DNA of 64,000 nt from Cristatella mucedo (taxonomy: Eukaryota; Bryozoa; Phylactolaemata; Cristatellidae), in the NCBI GenBank assembly GCA_009760855.2, contig WPIO01000023.1, forward strand, positions 1,057,501-1,121,500. Direction: 5' to 3'. This document shows positions 1 through 11,450 of this stretch, piece by piece. Every line of letters begins with the position of its first letter. Position 1 is the stretch's first letter. Both the position numbers and the translations under genes were made by a program. Under the pieces are notes generated by a model that worked only from the letters and a program-made list of their open reading frames with translations, was not told where the DNA came from and searched no databases.

Positions 1-2938
1 TGAGCTCACCATAAAATTTTCTGGTTACTCCCTACAGTGGTACCATTTTTCAGATAAATCACCCGCGTTTATCTTGCTTTATTTCCATTTCTTTTAGAAT
101 TGACACAAACTTACTCCCGCCTTTGTCTTATTGGTGCTTACATGTGATTTCTTTATGACATCTCTTCGGTCTGTATTACATTGTGTTGATATGCATGCAA
201 GTAGAAGCATATGCTTTCACACTTTTTCTTCCTTTCAGTATTTAAGTGTCGCCCGCACACTAAATCTGATTCTTACAAATGCATGCCGTGTAATCAGAGA
301 TTGAAGTTCACTGTGCAACTTCAGGGCGCTGCTATTTCAGAGTGGTGGCTGGAGCAACAGGCATTGTCACGAGGTGTGTGTGATGTAAATGCCACACCGA
401 GTGGTGAAAATACAGCATCCCATAATCAAGAGAGGTTTCTCCACGAGATAATACCCACCCAGACGCCTCTGCCAGCCTTTCCTCAACGTATGGAGACCAG
501 TCACATTGGATGTGCAAGTAGTCTCCCCTCCAGTGAGAAGGTTGCATCTCACGGGAAAGAACCAAAGTATCATGCCATTTCATCTGCCGCCTGAGTCCTT
601 GATAGCCCAGCAGGCCCCGTGGCCCCTTCAAGTCATTCAGATTCTCTCGTGCGGCTAGATAGTCTATCTCATTCTTCATCGGCGGTGGGGTTATGAAGTG
701 CAAATACTCCAAGTTTCCCTGATAGCTACAGAGGCGTGTTTACTGCAGCAGCTACCACTTGTATGTATCGATCATCTAGATCTGAGTCAGCCGCAGCCCT
801 TATTGAGTGAAAGTTACAAAAGCATTCTCAGCTTTGAGTCTACTGTCTTGGTTAGAAATGCGACGAGCTTTCAAGTCCTCTTTGACAATATAGTTGATAT
901 TCTATCAACATATACTTCGACGTATATTTATTTATATGCGAATCTTGTTTTTTCGGAAAACTTGATTAACTTATCGTTCTGATGCTAAATCTGCTTGCCA
1001 TCTGAACAAGCATTTGCCTGCTTGCTTGTTTGATGGCTCGGGAAAATATCGTCAATCGACACATATTAAGGCCGTCCCAACCAGACTATTGTTTGGGCTA
1101 AGCAAATGACGATGTGTCACGGAAAGTATAGGGAACGAAGTGGTTTATAACAATAAAAACACAAACAGTCAAAATACCTGTAAATCAAGGCATCATCTAG
1201 TCGATTTGGTATTGCTCAAACTTTGCCTAGAGAAGAACTTAATTCTTCTATAAGAATCGGTTGACAATGCAACCTCATATAGCTGAAAGAGAAATACAGA
1301 AGTGGTGTGTTCAATAATGTATCAATAAAGAAATCAAAAGATCAATTGCATTGTTATATGAAGTGAGCTAAGCAAGCAAAGCTGCTTCATATATTTGTAC
1401 CTGAATCTCATCGGCACTTAACATTCTCAAACCACAGCTCATCGTTAGCTGGAGTTACTGATTTGAACAAACTCATACCTAAACATAGCAAGGTGCCTTA
1501 AGTAACAAGCTTAAATGTTTGCAGGAGAAAGTGGTTCCAGTAGCAGCGTTGAAGAAAGATTAAAAAAATCGTTTTAAAGGGTGATGCAACCAAACAGATA
1601 TTGCACGTAAATTAACACATCTCATAGTAAATGATTAAGAGTGATGTGTGATGTGATAATAATGGGGAACCACTACTATTCGGACAAATGAGTGTCCTAC
1701 CATACTGCAGATTTTACGAACATAAATTAATTCATTCATCAGCTATGCAGAAGCTATTCATTGTTCTCAACATGGCATTACTCGGCAATCCAAACCAGCA
1801 GACAAAATAGAAGAACCAATTTTTTCCACCGACAAGATAAGGAATGAAAAACTAGTTATCAATGCTGATCAAGACGAAGATTAGGACGAAGCAAACGGCT
1901 GTGATTATGTTTTGTCCTGCCTTTGCTATCGAGACAGATCAACCCTCCCATAAATGTAACAACAAACGAAAAGGCTGAGAATACTTTTCACGTCCCTATT
2001 ATTTAATTAAAAGGGTGTGTCAGTCGATCCTCAAAATTTAACCGTATTGAACACATTCGGTAAAAAGGAGATATCTCGAAAATGGTAAGAATTTAGAGGC
2101 ATCAAGAATTATTGAGATTATAAAACTTACCGTTTGAAAGCTAATAGACAATTTCTAGGTATGATTTTGGGAACGTGCCATACAGAAGCGTCTGCGCGCA
2201 AACTATCTACAAAAATCATTTTACAACGAATATTTTTGTTCCGATTAATAATTCCTTTTGCTTGGGAAAATATATCGTCAAGGTACACTTATCGTGTTAT
2301 CAAAAATTGACCTTCATAGCCTGAAACTGCACCGTACGATTCACAATTGCTAATATGCAGCTTCCTATTTCGCTTGTTTACATACGGACTCGGAAATGAA
2401 GTCATAGACTATCCCTTGATTTCCGTATCATAGGGTCCGAATTCTGCTTCTTCACCATCTCTCCTTTGGGTGGAAGTGATATTTTCTGGAGCCTGTCTTT
2501 GATCTTTTTTCTATTGACAAGAGTATGTACAGCTGAAAAGTTGTGCGTATTTAATGAGGAAATAAAGTAGGATGATTATATTTTAATCAGCAGCGAAACA
2601 GTGAATTTCACAACTAGGAACAGGTATCCGAGTTAGATATTATAAGAAGACAATCGAACAGAACCTTTGGAATTCACTTTCAAAGTGGCATCTTATAAAA
2701 TGTATTATCGAAGAAATATCATAACTAAGATTTCAACTCAGTTTGAGATTACAGGCAAAGCACGTTTAAATGAAAAATGCCTTCCGGTAATTGAATTGTC
2801 TTGACAGCCTACTTTAAGCTTCTTGATACTATATACATGTTGACTGTTCCGACCACTCAGGCATAGTGATTTCTAGTCATTCTGCCGTCCGTGTCTTTAC
2901 ATAAAGACCCTTATATTTCACATGTACACCTAGGTTAT
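1..2938. other. Intergenic, no gene recognised
   Basis: I see no open frame with a recognisable domain here and no clear repeat family. The longest frames (about 211-594 + and 332-712 -) overlap each other on opposite strands and look like chance frames in a less AT-rich patch. The rest is AT-rich with stops in all frames. Confidence 0.5.
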
Positions 2939-3000
2939 AGTATTCATGATAGAAATACTGTTTGCTTCATTAAGCAAACAGTATTTCCATCATGAATACT
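2939..3000. repeat. Long near-perfect hairpin (29-bp stem, 4-nt loop)
   Basis: Positions 2939-2967 are the reverse complement of 2972-3000 with one mismatch, separated by the 4-nt loop CATT. Such a tight fold-back can be a tiny palindromic transposon remnant or a hairpin RNA precursor. The very short loop argues against a standard bilaterian miRNA. Nothing around it suggests a transcript. Confidence 0.85.
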
Positions 3001-3616
3001 GCATCTTGTCAGGTGATTCCACTTAATATGTATGGTATGCTTGACGATATACACACAATCTTTGGCGTTGCAATGTCTGTGCAGCTTGCATGAATTTATT
3101 TTCATCGGTTCTCTACTCAGAAAACTTGTACTTGCAAAAGTATCAACACATGACGTACGGCTTGCATTGTATTTCTTAGCCATAGCTTTTCAATACGTAG
3201 CTATAACCATTAGCCAGAGAAACCACGTCGCAGATCTATCACTTAGTGAAGCCTGCTATACTTAGCCCAACAGTTGAAACAAGTTTGGTTATCGTCGCAC
3301 ACAGCAACAAAACGCCAGCCGTTGACCATTTCACTATGCACGGAGCATGGGGAGCACAACTCTCTTCGCGCCTCTCGCCCAGAGCAGTGCCCGGTGACTC
3401 CCTTGTCACGGCATTAAGTAATAGTACATCCCGACCGCATACCGTGCTTTTGACGCGTAAGACTACCCTAAAATTGTGTGTGCTAGGCAAACCTTGAAGC
3501 TCGGGCATGTGTCGGCATCGCCAAGCCAGGCACCACCCCGGGAGACATTTTCGGCGGACGCTAGGCCTATTTTATGGGCCAACTATGTGTTTACTGCGAT
3601 CAGTCCGAAGAAGCCG

Positions 3617-3618
<2 letters not shown>
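3001..3618. other. Intergenic, no gene recognised
   Basis: Overlapping short frames exist on both strands (for example 3032-3265 + and 3239-3508 -), but none has a recognisable domain. From about 3330 the base composition is less AT-rich, without any other feature. Confidence 0.4.
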
Positions 3619-4079
<461 letters not shown>

Positions 4080-4082
<3 letters not shown>

Positions 4083-4414
4083 ACCCTGGCTCTGTCTCTC
4101 TCGCTGTTAGTTTAATGGCTAACCCATTTGTCCTGCATTCAATGGACGTGTAGTGTCTATTTCGTTGCTTAGACTGTCTTTATTATCCTAGCTGCCCACA
4201 CCTCAGGTGGCTGGTCGGATACAGATGTCTCCTATTCAATACACTTGTGTAACGAAGACCAAGCTCCTTGAGCTGTCTAGTTGTCCAAACGGATCGGCGA
4301 CGGTGAGCGACTGGCCGGAAGTGGTACAAGAAAGACGAACAGAAAGGGTTTGCAGATTTAAAAACTACTCGTTTCCGAAATACTTTCTGCACAGTATAGT
4401 CATATGAAAGTAAC
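4080..4414. other. Intergenic, nothing recognised
   Basis: This stretch has unremarkable composition. Short frames overlap on both strands around 4183-4407 with no domain similarity that I can name. Confidence 0.4.
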
Positions 4415-4566
4415 TGAATAGCTGATTAAACAACTTCATGTACATAGTGGCAGAAGAGCCTTTATGGCTATCACTTACGCATGCAACGGGCCAAAAATAT
4501 ATAGTCCACTTCTGGACTTGAACTTGCGACTTGCGTCGTTAATAGCGAGCCCTTTACATCTGGACT
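4415..4566 (-). mobile_element. tRNA-derived SINE relic (family B)
   Basis: It shares its order of landmarks with better copies at 16400-16572 and 37895-38068: 'agctgattaaaca', then 'tagtggcagaagagcctttatggctatcac', then a degenerate internal promoter region. It is the reverse-complement orientation of the 37.9-kb copy and strongly diverged. Confidence 0.6.
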
Positions 4567-5199
4567 AAGACCCGTGAGGATCATTTCTAGTTGATTGAGG
4601 TCAAGGGTTCCTGATATGGCACCACACGCGTGTTGCGTTTGTGTAGGTATTATGTTAGGTTTTACATCTATTCAATTTTATCAAAACTTAGCTTTATGTA
4701 GCGCATCGGCGCCTGTCTGCAGACTAAACCACCGGGGACAATTCCTACGCCCGGACCGGTTAGAAATGTTTTGAAGGCTAGCACAAGTCTTAAGTAATTT
4801 AGGAGGCACATTTCGTAGACTGCTGGTGCCCTCCACCCAAAAACAAAACAGTGGCGACGACGATCGGATTGTATACCTTTTGTTTTGCGGGGAAAAGTCA
4901 CGTAACGGCGGCGAGTGTGCACGTGGCGCATATAGCGGACTCCATTCGCTTCGGTCAGTACGAGGAATCCGCCGAATAGTGCAAACCATATGTCGAGCGC
5001 TTTGACATATGTACGACGGTAAGCAACATCGCGGGCGAGTATCGGAAGGCAATTTTCGTAAATCGCCTGGGCGCCAAAGCATATGGGCTTCTACACGGCC
5101 TTACCGCGCCAGCCTAGCCTAGCGACGCGACCGCGACCTTCAATAGGGTCAAGGAACTTTTGACAGAATACCCCTCGCTGGCCCCGCTAGAGAAAACAA
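4567..5199. other. Intergenic, up to the left viral element
   Basis: From about 4680 the sequence is less AT-rich than its surroundings. Overlapping minus-strand frames (4668-5082) show no recognisable domain. Similarity to the viral element begins at about 5200-5226. Confidence 0.4.
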
Positions 5200-5225
5200 C
5201 ATAATCACCTACTACTTGCCTTATT

Positions 5226-5628
5226 ATCTTGTCATAATTCCAGGGTCATTCCTTTCAGAAGGATCATAGTACTCATCAACTGGAGGCTTAGCTTGCGGAT
5301 CGAGTTTACTATTTATCACTTACAAATTCAGCGTAGCCACAATTTTTGTAGAATCATAATACCTTGGAGGAACTCCAATTGAAACTGCAACAGGGTCAGT
5401 TATAGATCTTTTAAACCATAGCATATTATTTACATTTGCAACAACATTCAAGAAAACACTTGTCAACACTTGTTAGTATACATGTACTTGAAAACACTTG
5501 TTAGCATACACGAATTCAACTCTTCGCTATCTTACTTTACTGTAACCACGAGATCCGATTAAAATTGGTGGACTTAATGCATTTGCGTCAGAACTACTTG
5601 TTCCTCTTAATCTTACAAACCTTTTGAT
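5226..5628 (-). pseudogene. Capsid-like protein 2 relic, left element
   Basis: The minus strand reads the matching order of motifs found at 62337 onward: a PPILIGS-type segment, then RRVEF, then N-x-LWF, then a Y-Y-D-x-x-K-I-V segment. The right copy has PPIILGS, RRVEF, TLWF and YYDTNKIV. The expected start codon next to 5628 has been lost, there is an internal stop near 5325, and the 3' part beyond 5226 is missing. Function is inferred only from position and from likeness to the neighbouring structural gene. Confidence 0.7.
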
Positions 5629-5629
5629 A

Positions 5630-6495
5630 TTATACTTCTACAATTTCGATAACAACTGCTAACTATTGGCCGCCAAAGTCTAAACTTGCTTGGTCTTGGT
5701 TAGTAACAGTAATCTCGATGTCAAAAGCTTTCTCTCCTGAAACACTATGGTATTCAATAGCATTCGGCTCGTAAACCATTTGTTCCCAAGGATAATAATG
5801 GTATGCAAAACTCCGAAGTACTTGCGATGGATTTTCGTTTATGTAACTAGATCCGCTAGCAACAAGAATACAATGAACAACTATTATGCTTACATCGGAG
5901 AAAAGCACTTCATTTTCTGAAACAAATTTAACATTTGGGGTACAGTTCACTAACCTGTAACACCAGGGTAAGTTGTACTAAACTAGAATCCGTTGTATAT
6001 GCATTGCCCGTGAAGTTAAGTGATCCAGAAATACTCGACTTACTAGCTAGAAATGTCCATCCAGCAGACATCTTAATCCAGGAGCTTGAAGTAGAGGTAT
6101 TAATTCCGAGTTAGAACTTTTCAGTAGTAGCTCCAGACAGTGTCGCCGAATTATTTATGGTATCTGCGATTCCAATATTGACATCATCGGAGACAGCTGA
6201 ATAAATTCCAGGATTAATTTTTACTGTTTGCTCAGAGCCGCCAAATACTCTGTAAACAAAAGTGCCATTCAAATCAGTTCTTTTCTTAATAAAATTAGTT
6301 CCTATGAACTTTTTAAGACGGATCTTGAAGTTTTTGCTCTTGAGAATAGCTGGATCAGCTCTGCTTACTCAAATTGGATTTGAAGTGTCTGAAATTGTAA
6401 AGTCATATCCTTCTGTTTTTGACTGACTAGACTTCCTAATCGCTTCAAGGTTCTTCAATATTTCCTGAGAAATTAATGTTTACAAGTCAAGACAT
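5630..6495 (-). pseudogene. Capsid-like protein 1 relic (penton-like candidate), left element
   Basis: The best-preserved part (5663-5950) has an FAYHYYPWEQMV segment that matches FAYNFYPWEQMV in the right copy near 62150, followed by a shared I-E-Y-H and an I-T-V-T-x-Q motif. The start is chosen at the ATG at 6495 because a TATATAGAAA motif abuts it, exactly as in the right copy at 61445. The third codon is already a stop, and several frameshifts follow. A premature stop near 5663 precedes a still readable conserved tail ending near 5630. In Polinton-like viruses a gene in this place after the ATPase usually makes a virion shell protein. Confidence 0.75.
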
Positions 6496-6497
6496 TT

Positions 6498-6970
6498 CTA
6501 TATACTAAAGTCACACAAAAAATTAATTCTGGAAACGTATCTCTTTGGAGCATTCCTTGTTTTCACAAGGTAATCTACTGCCGAACTAATCGAACTTATT
6601 ACTCAAACGTTTCCAGCCGCAAGCTCACTAATCCATAGTTCGAGTTTCTCGAGGACTTTGGATTCCGTTTTAACAATCAATGAAACAACTTCAATTGCTC
6701 TCAGCCCCGAACTTTTTTTAGGTTTTACTCCCACAGTTTCAAATTTTCAGCAAGCCTACTTTAAAAGTTTTGAATCTTTAGGGCTCATTTTATCTCCAGT
6801 TTTATTTAACCAAAATATAATTTCATCAGCATTGGATTTGAATTATCCTCATCATAATCATCCATCATCTACATTATCCACCATTTTTCTTATCCCATGA
6901 TGTATGTATCCTTTGCATTCTTTATCCACTATTTCAAGTAATTCTGTCTTTAAAGGAACTAGTAACTTCA
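6498..6970 (-). pseudogene. Conserved protein X relic (C-terminal part), left element
   Basis: Reading the minus strand from about 6660 to 6500 gives L-W-I-S-E-L-A-A-G-N followed by S-S-I-S-S-A-V-D-Y-L. The right copy has L-W-W-R-E-L-A-A-G-N and S-S-I-S-A-A-V-D-Y-L at 61300-61380. A stop interrupts the left version. The gene lies between the ATPase and capsid-like 1 in both copies. I do not recognise a family. Confidence 0.7.
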
Positions 6971-7319
6971 TTTATTAAGTTTCAATTTGTTTTCTACGCT
7001 TATCTGTGAGCTTATCTAAATAATGCATAGTATACAAATAAATATTCCGAGCAGTGTCTCCAAAAGCTGATTCATCAGCTAAAACTGAATCCTCTGCTTC
7101 TCATAGTTCAGATTCTATAGATAGACTTCATAAATACTTGAATCTTTATTAGTTTCAGTAACGTCTTTTGCCAATCTTTCTATTCCCAAAGGTACAGTTC
7201 CGGAACGTTCACCTTCCAGAATATCTACTGTCGTTTTTCTCTGGTCCTATAATTTCTTCTAAAGCACCATTAAATTCATTGCTTCTTTTGGTGCACCAGT
7301 ACTTTGATGGATGCTAAGT
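6971..7319 (-). pseudogene. Unassigned coding relic between protein X and ATPase
   Basis: Fragments of minus-strand frames with acidic and helical character (for example around 7000-7130) are broken by stops. By position they should be the N-terminal part of protein X and the C-terminal part of the ATPase. The similarity to the right copy is too weak by eye to divide them. Confidence 0.45.
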
Positions 7320-7612
7320 TGTTCTGCAACAACATTTCGAGCAATTTCAATAGCATTGTATTATTCCTAATTTCACGCCTAGAAATATTTGCGTATCCTT
7401 GTGCAAGGCAGAATATATTCAGCCCCTATGCGTCGCCCTCGTGTGAAATAATCTAGAATCTTTTTTTGGTCTTCTGTCATCAAATCATCAAGGACAAAAA
7501 CATTTCTACAACTTTTATATGAGTCAACTTCTGGTATTTCTTCAACTCTATTGATCCAAAAGTAAACACCTTTAGCTGTGCTATTTGTTTGTCATAGATG
7601 CTGGTTGCACAT
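7320..7612 (-). pseudogene. FtsK/HerA-type packaging ATPase relic, left element
   Basis: The minus strand encodes a hydrophobic Walker B strand ending in L-D-D-L-M-T-E-D-Q near 7490, then I-L-D-Y-F-T-R, and after a frameshift N-I-F-C-L-A-Q-G-Y and R-x-I-R-N-N near 7370-7420. All of these match the right copy (59725-60394). The Walker A half is missing, cut off where the LINE was inserted near 7612-7640. In virus-like elements this enzyme drives genome packaging. Confidence 0.8.
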
Positions 7613-7629
7613 ATTGAAAATTGCACATA

Positions 7630-9120
7630 GTGTGCTAATTGCACATATTGAAAAGAACGAAATACCAGAAACATTTCAATCTGGTTTCAAGAGACAGCAC
7701 TCCACTGAAACTACTCTCCTCCGTGCTAACAATGACATTCTATGTGGCGACGATGAAGGGAATGTCACTGCCCTAGCTCTGCTAGATTTATCAGATGCCT
7801 TCGATACCATTTATCACGACATCCTACTTGAACGATTGAGAACAACGATCGGTCTGGCAGACGAGGCACTGGCCCAGTTTAAATCGTACTTCTCTGATCG
7901 TGTTCAATCCGTGTCGTGTAGGGGTCAGGTCTTATACACGAGCCGGGTCACCTGTGGAGCCCCTCAATGGTCCGTCCTTGGTACCTTGCTGTTCTCCATT
8001 TATATTCAACCTATGGAAAAGTTATTAAGGCCCGTGGAATAGGAAATCACTTTTATGCTGATGATAATCCACTGTAATTGTCATTCAAACCGTCGGGATC
8101 TGTTGCAGCAACTGATAAACTGAATTCTGGCCTGCCGACATTCGATCCTGGATGTCGGCGAAGTTCTTAAAACTAAATGACGATAAAACCGAACTGCTGC
8201 TCATAGGACACCCTAACCGTGTGGCTAGATTAGAAGGCTTTGCTCTTTTAATAGGTGCTGCTGTTGTGCGACCATCACCACTTGCTCGAAATTTTAGGTG
8301 TCATTTTTCGACAGCTGCTTAAATTTTAAAAGCTTCATTCACAAGACTGCTTCTACAGCTAGCCATGACGTCCTATCATTATCTAAGATTAGGAGCTAGC
8401 TTCCACAGTGGCTTGCAAAGCAATTTAATTCTCCATAGTTCTGTTTCGGCTTGATTAGTGTAATTCCCTTTTGGCTGGACTACCAAAACAAAAAGCAACT
8501 AGGCCGCTGCAGCTGGCTATCAATATGGCTGCGAGGCTACTTTTTAAGTCCCAGAGTTTTGACCTCGTGTCTCCTTTGCTGAAAGAGCTAGGATGGCTGC
8601 CGGTTCATCTATGGATACAGAGCAAATTTCTTACGCTGACCCATAAGACCCGCCACGGCTTGGCTCCTCCATACCTAGCTGAACTAGTAGACCAGTTTCA
8701 GCATCCTCGTGCCCTCAGGTCCTGCATGGACTATACATTAGCTATTGTATTCCTCCGCTTAAAGACCGTTTGCGACAGAAGCTTTAGCTCTGCAGGTCCT
8801 AGACTGTGGAGCTCGCTTCCACAATTCTTAGGCAGCGACAACTAATCTCCTGCTGCCGACTATGGTTCCTCCTTTTCAGCGGTCCTGAGCTGCTTCTGCC
8901 ATGCTACTCACTACCTCAACTGCCCTCCTGACTCTGCTATGCTTTCCACCTTCTCTTTCATGCGTGAGATTAAGTCTGTTAGCTACCCAGTGTGTCCCGA
9001 AAGCCGCTTAGGCTATGAGTGGGTTAAACAAAACTCTCCTGCACTCAAAACACCCACATAGTCTGTATGACTTTGTGGAGTTACAGATGGAGATAAATTA
9101 CACTACATTACAGATCTAAG
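7630..9120 (+). mobile_element. APE-type LINE relic: reverse transcriptase (family B)
   Basis: At 7640-8040 the frame shows an RT core: Q-S-G-F, then D-L-S-D-A-F-D-T-I in place of the usual S-x-A-F-D-T-V, and a damaged G-V-P-Q-G-S-V-L-G motif. Just downstream, F-Y-A-D-D remains readable in a shifted frame near 8052. At 8471-8845 follows the C-terminal part with A-A-R-L-L-F, L-x-W-L-P-V and L-W-S-S-L-P. The 3' end (8990-9120) recurs at 49590-49680 and, inverted, at 41345-41465. It lies inside the left viral element and is therefore younger than that element. Its 5' edge has an 'ttgcacata' sequence repeated three times (7604-7653). Confidence 0.85.
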
Positions 9121-9370
9121 CCGGCGGTATAACTTCTGGTCGAGACTTGAAGCACTCTCTGTAAAAGTGCCATAGTTAAGCATTCCGTAAAAATCATGAC
9201 TAACATGACTAACTGAGACTTTCCAGAGCAACTCGGACCAAGTACTAGCGCTCTATTGGGAACATTTTAGGCAGTGGTTCTTTTTGTCTAGTTTCAGTGT
9301 CTTGTCCAAAGTTGAACGCGTGAACCTTCACAGACATTTCCTATACTAAAAAAGTGTTTACATAATAGAA

Positions 9371-10095
9371 ATGGATCCTAATATTTACTGATTCAAATGT
9401 AAAAAGCCTAAAGACAATCTTCATTCGGTATACACTGAAATCCAAAATCTAAAAAATCCCCAAGGAATAGTAAAGGCAACCTGCGCTATCTGTGAAAACG
9501 AAAAGTCCAACATCGTTAAACTAAGAACCTCAACTATAAGAACAGGCGTTTTAGCATATGGTCGACCAAGAGGTACTAGCATAGGGTAAGCCGTAGGCAC
9601 TGGAGTTCTAATACATGGACGATCAAGTGGAACTAGCGTGGCGTCAAAAGAAGAACAACTTTCTGAACTTAATAAAACGATCAACAATTTTTAAAAATCG
9701 TTTATCATTAACTGACAATGAATTACTTGAGAATGTCAAAGACCAACTTCTGTGAAGACTTCTGTGGAGTATTTGATAGAGTTGAACTAATTACAATGAC
9801 ACCAAAAGACTATGAGACTTTCATATGCAACATTGGTAAATCTGATCGGACAGTATATCATTGGGTGGCAGTAAAGAAATCTAAGGATGAATATTTTTAC
9901 TTCAACCTTTGACTCATTCGGAGCAATCCCAATGCCAGAATTAATTGACTACCTTGGAACAATTTCCCAAGTTTTTCAACTTTTAAATTACAAGACTACA
10001 GCAAAACAAACTGTTGATCATGGTGTCTTATTTTCTTGAAGTCGATGGAGCTTACTGACTTTGGGACAACAATGGAATTACTAGTGTAATTAGTT
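9371..10095 (+). pseudogene. Zinc-ribbon / HG-repeat / adenain-like protease relic, left element
   Basis: The start ATG at 9371 follows an 'ataatagaa' motif. The N-terminal part has a C-K-K-P motif and a later C-A-I-C pair (zinc-ribbon-like). It is followed by two degenerate copies of a T-G-V-L-x-H/Y-G segment (about 9540-9640). After a frameshift the protease part begins with L-T-D-N-E-L-L and C-G-V-F (9700-9780). It then shows the catalytic-type Y-H-W-V-A-V at 9858-9875 and, in another frame, D-S-F-G (9912). The Cys region near 10005-10030 keeps the Cys but is broken by a stop. Adenain-family enzymes use a His-Asp/Glu-Cys arrangement and mature virion proteins. Confidence 0.8.
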
Positions 10096-10121
10096 TTTAT
10101 ATTTTTACACTATATAGAAAG

Positions 10122-10545
10122 ATGGAATCGGAATTCAGAGCGATTTCTGGGAGCCTAATTGTCAGTGAGAAGACATATGTTGTTCTCGACCATGGAAAAA
10201 TTTTTATTCCTAAAGGTAAACCTGCTAGAGTACATGTTGAAGAACGGTTGACAAAATATTCTGAGCCATCTCTAAATGCTTACATTTACATTACTCCTGA
10301 AATATTTCCAGGGCTTGAATCTATCATATGTCGAGCAAGCAAAGATTTAGATTTCTATGAATATGGCTTGAGCTAAAAATCAACTATTTGAATTTGATTT
10401 GATTTGATTTCGGAAGCAGGCCAAGTTTTTTCTTTGACAAAAGGATTAGACCCATTAAAATTGCAGGCCTGGATAAATTCTTCAAAAACCAGGACTTTTA
10501 GCTTAAAGGAAAACAATAAAACAAAATTGAATTAGTTACTTTTAG
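10122..10545 (+). pseudogene. Small conserved protein relic (I-P-K-G-K-P-A-R-V-H), left element
   Basis: The ATG at 10122 follows a perfect TATATAGAAA. The frame to 10376 carries I-P-K-G-K-P-A-R-V-H and, later, Y-I-T-P-E; its right-copy partner (58460-58940) has I-P-K-G-K-P-A-R-V-H and Y-M-S-E-D. The left copy stops at 10374, after which traces of the right copy's F-G-F-G-S-K-P-S region can be read in shifted frames to about 10545. The family is unknown to me. Conservation of gene, promoter motif and position suggests a real viral function. Confidence 0.75.
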
Positions 10546-10559
10546 TTGATTTTTGATAA

Positions 10560-11450
10560 TTCTTTTCAGTCATTTTTTCGATTCGAGGGGGTTTCGACCG
10601 AGGTTTTTAGCCCCCCCCCCCCCCCGGAAAGTTCGACCCGGACGGTTCGTCAAGGGGATGTTCCAACCACGGAGGATTCGAACCAGGGTTGTCCGATCAA
10701 AGGATTCTTCGACCCTAGGGCGAATCGACTGCAGCAGTTTCGACCACTCCTAAACTTGCAACATGTCCATACCACATCATTCTTTATAGTCTGCCTGTGG
10801 AACCAGTATTCGTGATTACCAAGAAGCAAAGTTCTCTTTCCTCGTTTCGTCACTCCATACTGCACGGTACCCACCATTACCACGGTATCACACATGCACA
10901 GGTAGAAGTAGCCAGGTACGCCTACAAACAGTACAGAATGTGTCACATGACGGCGAATTCCGAAAAGCAATATCCATACTTACCAACACACGAAATTTGT
11001 TTTCTCTTTCACTCACGCCACATTACACGGCAGCCTCCATTTCTCACTTCCCAACTGTATACGCGATTTATGATAACTACGCAAGCAGTACATATGTGCG
11101 GTAAATACAGCAACATTCCCGGTATTGACACATCCTGCTGGTTAAATACGGCGGGTCGACGTTATCACACGTTCGGCAGTCACTTCTGGTACCAATCATA
11201 CGTGTTTGCACGACATTTTTGTATTAAAACCAAATTCCTATCATATCGCTGAAAGTGATTATGTCGGTCCAAACGTCATGGGTCAAACAATCCTAGAGTG
11301 CAAAAGCCCATGGCTGAAATGGACAGGGACGAATCGTCCGAGGGGGCCAATAATCCTAGGGTCGAATACTCCCTGGGTTCAATCACCCGGGTCGAACACT
11401 CCGGGGTCCAAACAGCCGGTGTGGAAAAGTCTGGTTACCCTTCAGGTTTA
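10560..11450. mobile_element. Possible transposon with inverted arrays of ~15-bp repeats
   Basis: From 10572 to 10755 a loose 14-17 bp unit recurs about eight times (core TTCGACCC-nn-GG), interrupted by a run of 15 C at 10611-10625. From 11325 to 11440 the reverse-complement core (CC-nn-GGGTCGAA) recurs about six times. The two arrays therefore face each other around a roughly 550-bp middle with no recognisable gene. Subterminal repeat arrays in inverted orientation are known from DNA transposons. No target-site duplication is obvious. Confidence 0.5.

Larger units (their letters stand above)
5200..10545 (-). mobile_element. Decayed Polinton/adintovirus-like element, left copy (partial)
   Basis: At least six gene relics occur in the same order and relative orientation as in 58.46-63.19 kb, but inverted: capsid-like 2 (-), capsid-like 1 (-), conserved protein X (-), packaging ATPase (-), protease (+), small conserved protein (+). 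Polymerase, PLA2, fibre and major capsid relics are absent, so this is a fragment of the element. A LINE relic (about 7630-9120) sits between the ATPase and the protease. Protein-level divergence from the right copy is large, so the two are not recent duplicates. No terminal repeats are evident at either edge, so the boundaries are estimates from where the similarity stops. Confidence 0.85.

Noticed and set aside
332-712. 126-codon minus-strand frame
   Set aside because: No domain, low-complexity or compositional support; it is overlapped by another frame on the + strand, and there is no neighbouring exon structure.
10572-11440. CRISPR-like array
   Set aside because: The repeats are short, degenerate, directly adjacent and inverted between the two sides, with no spacers; the genome is that of an animal.
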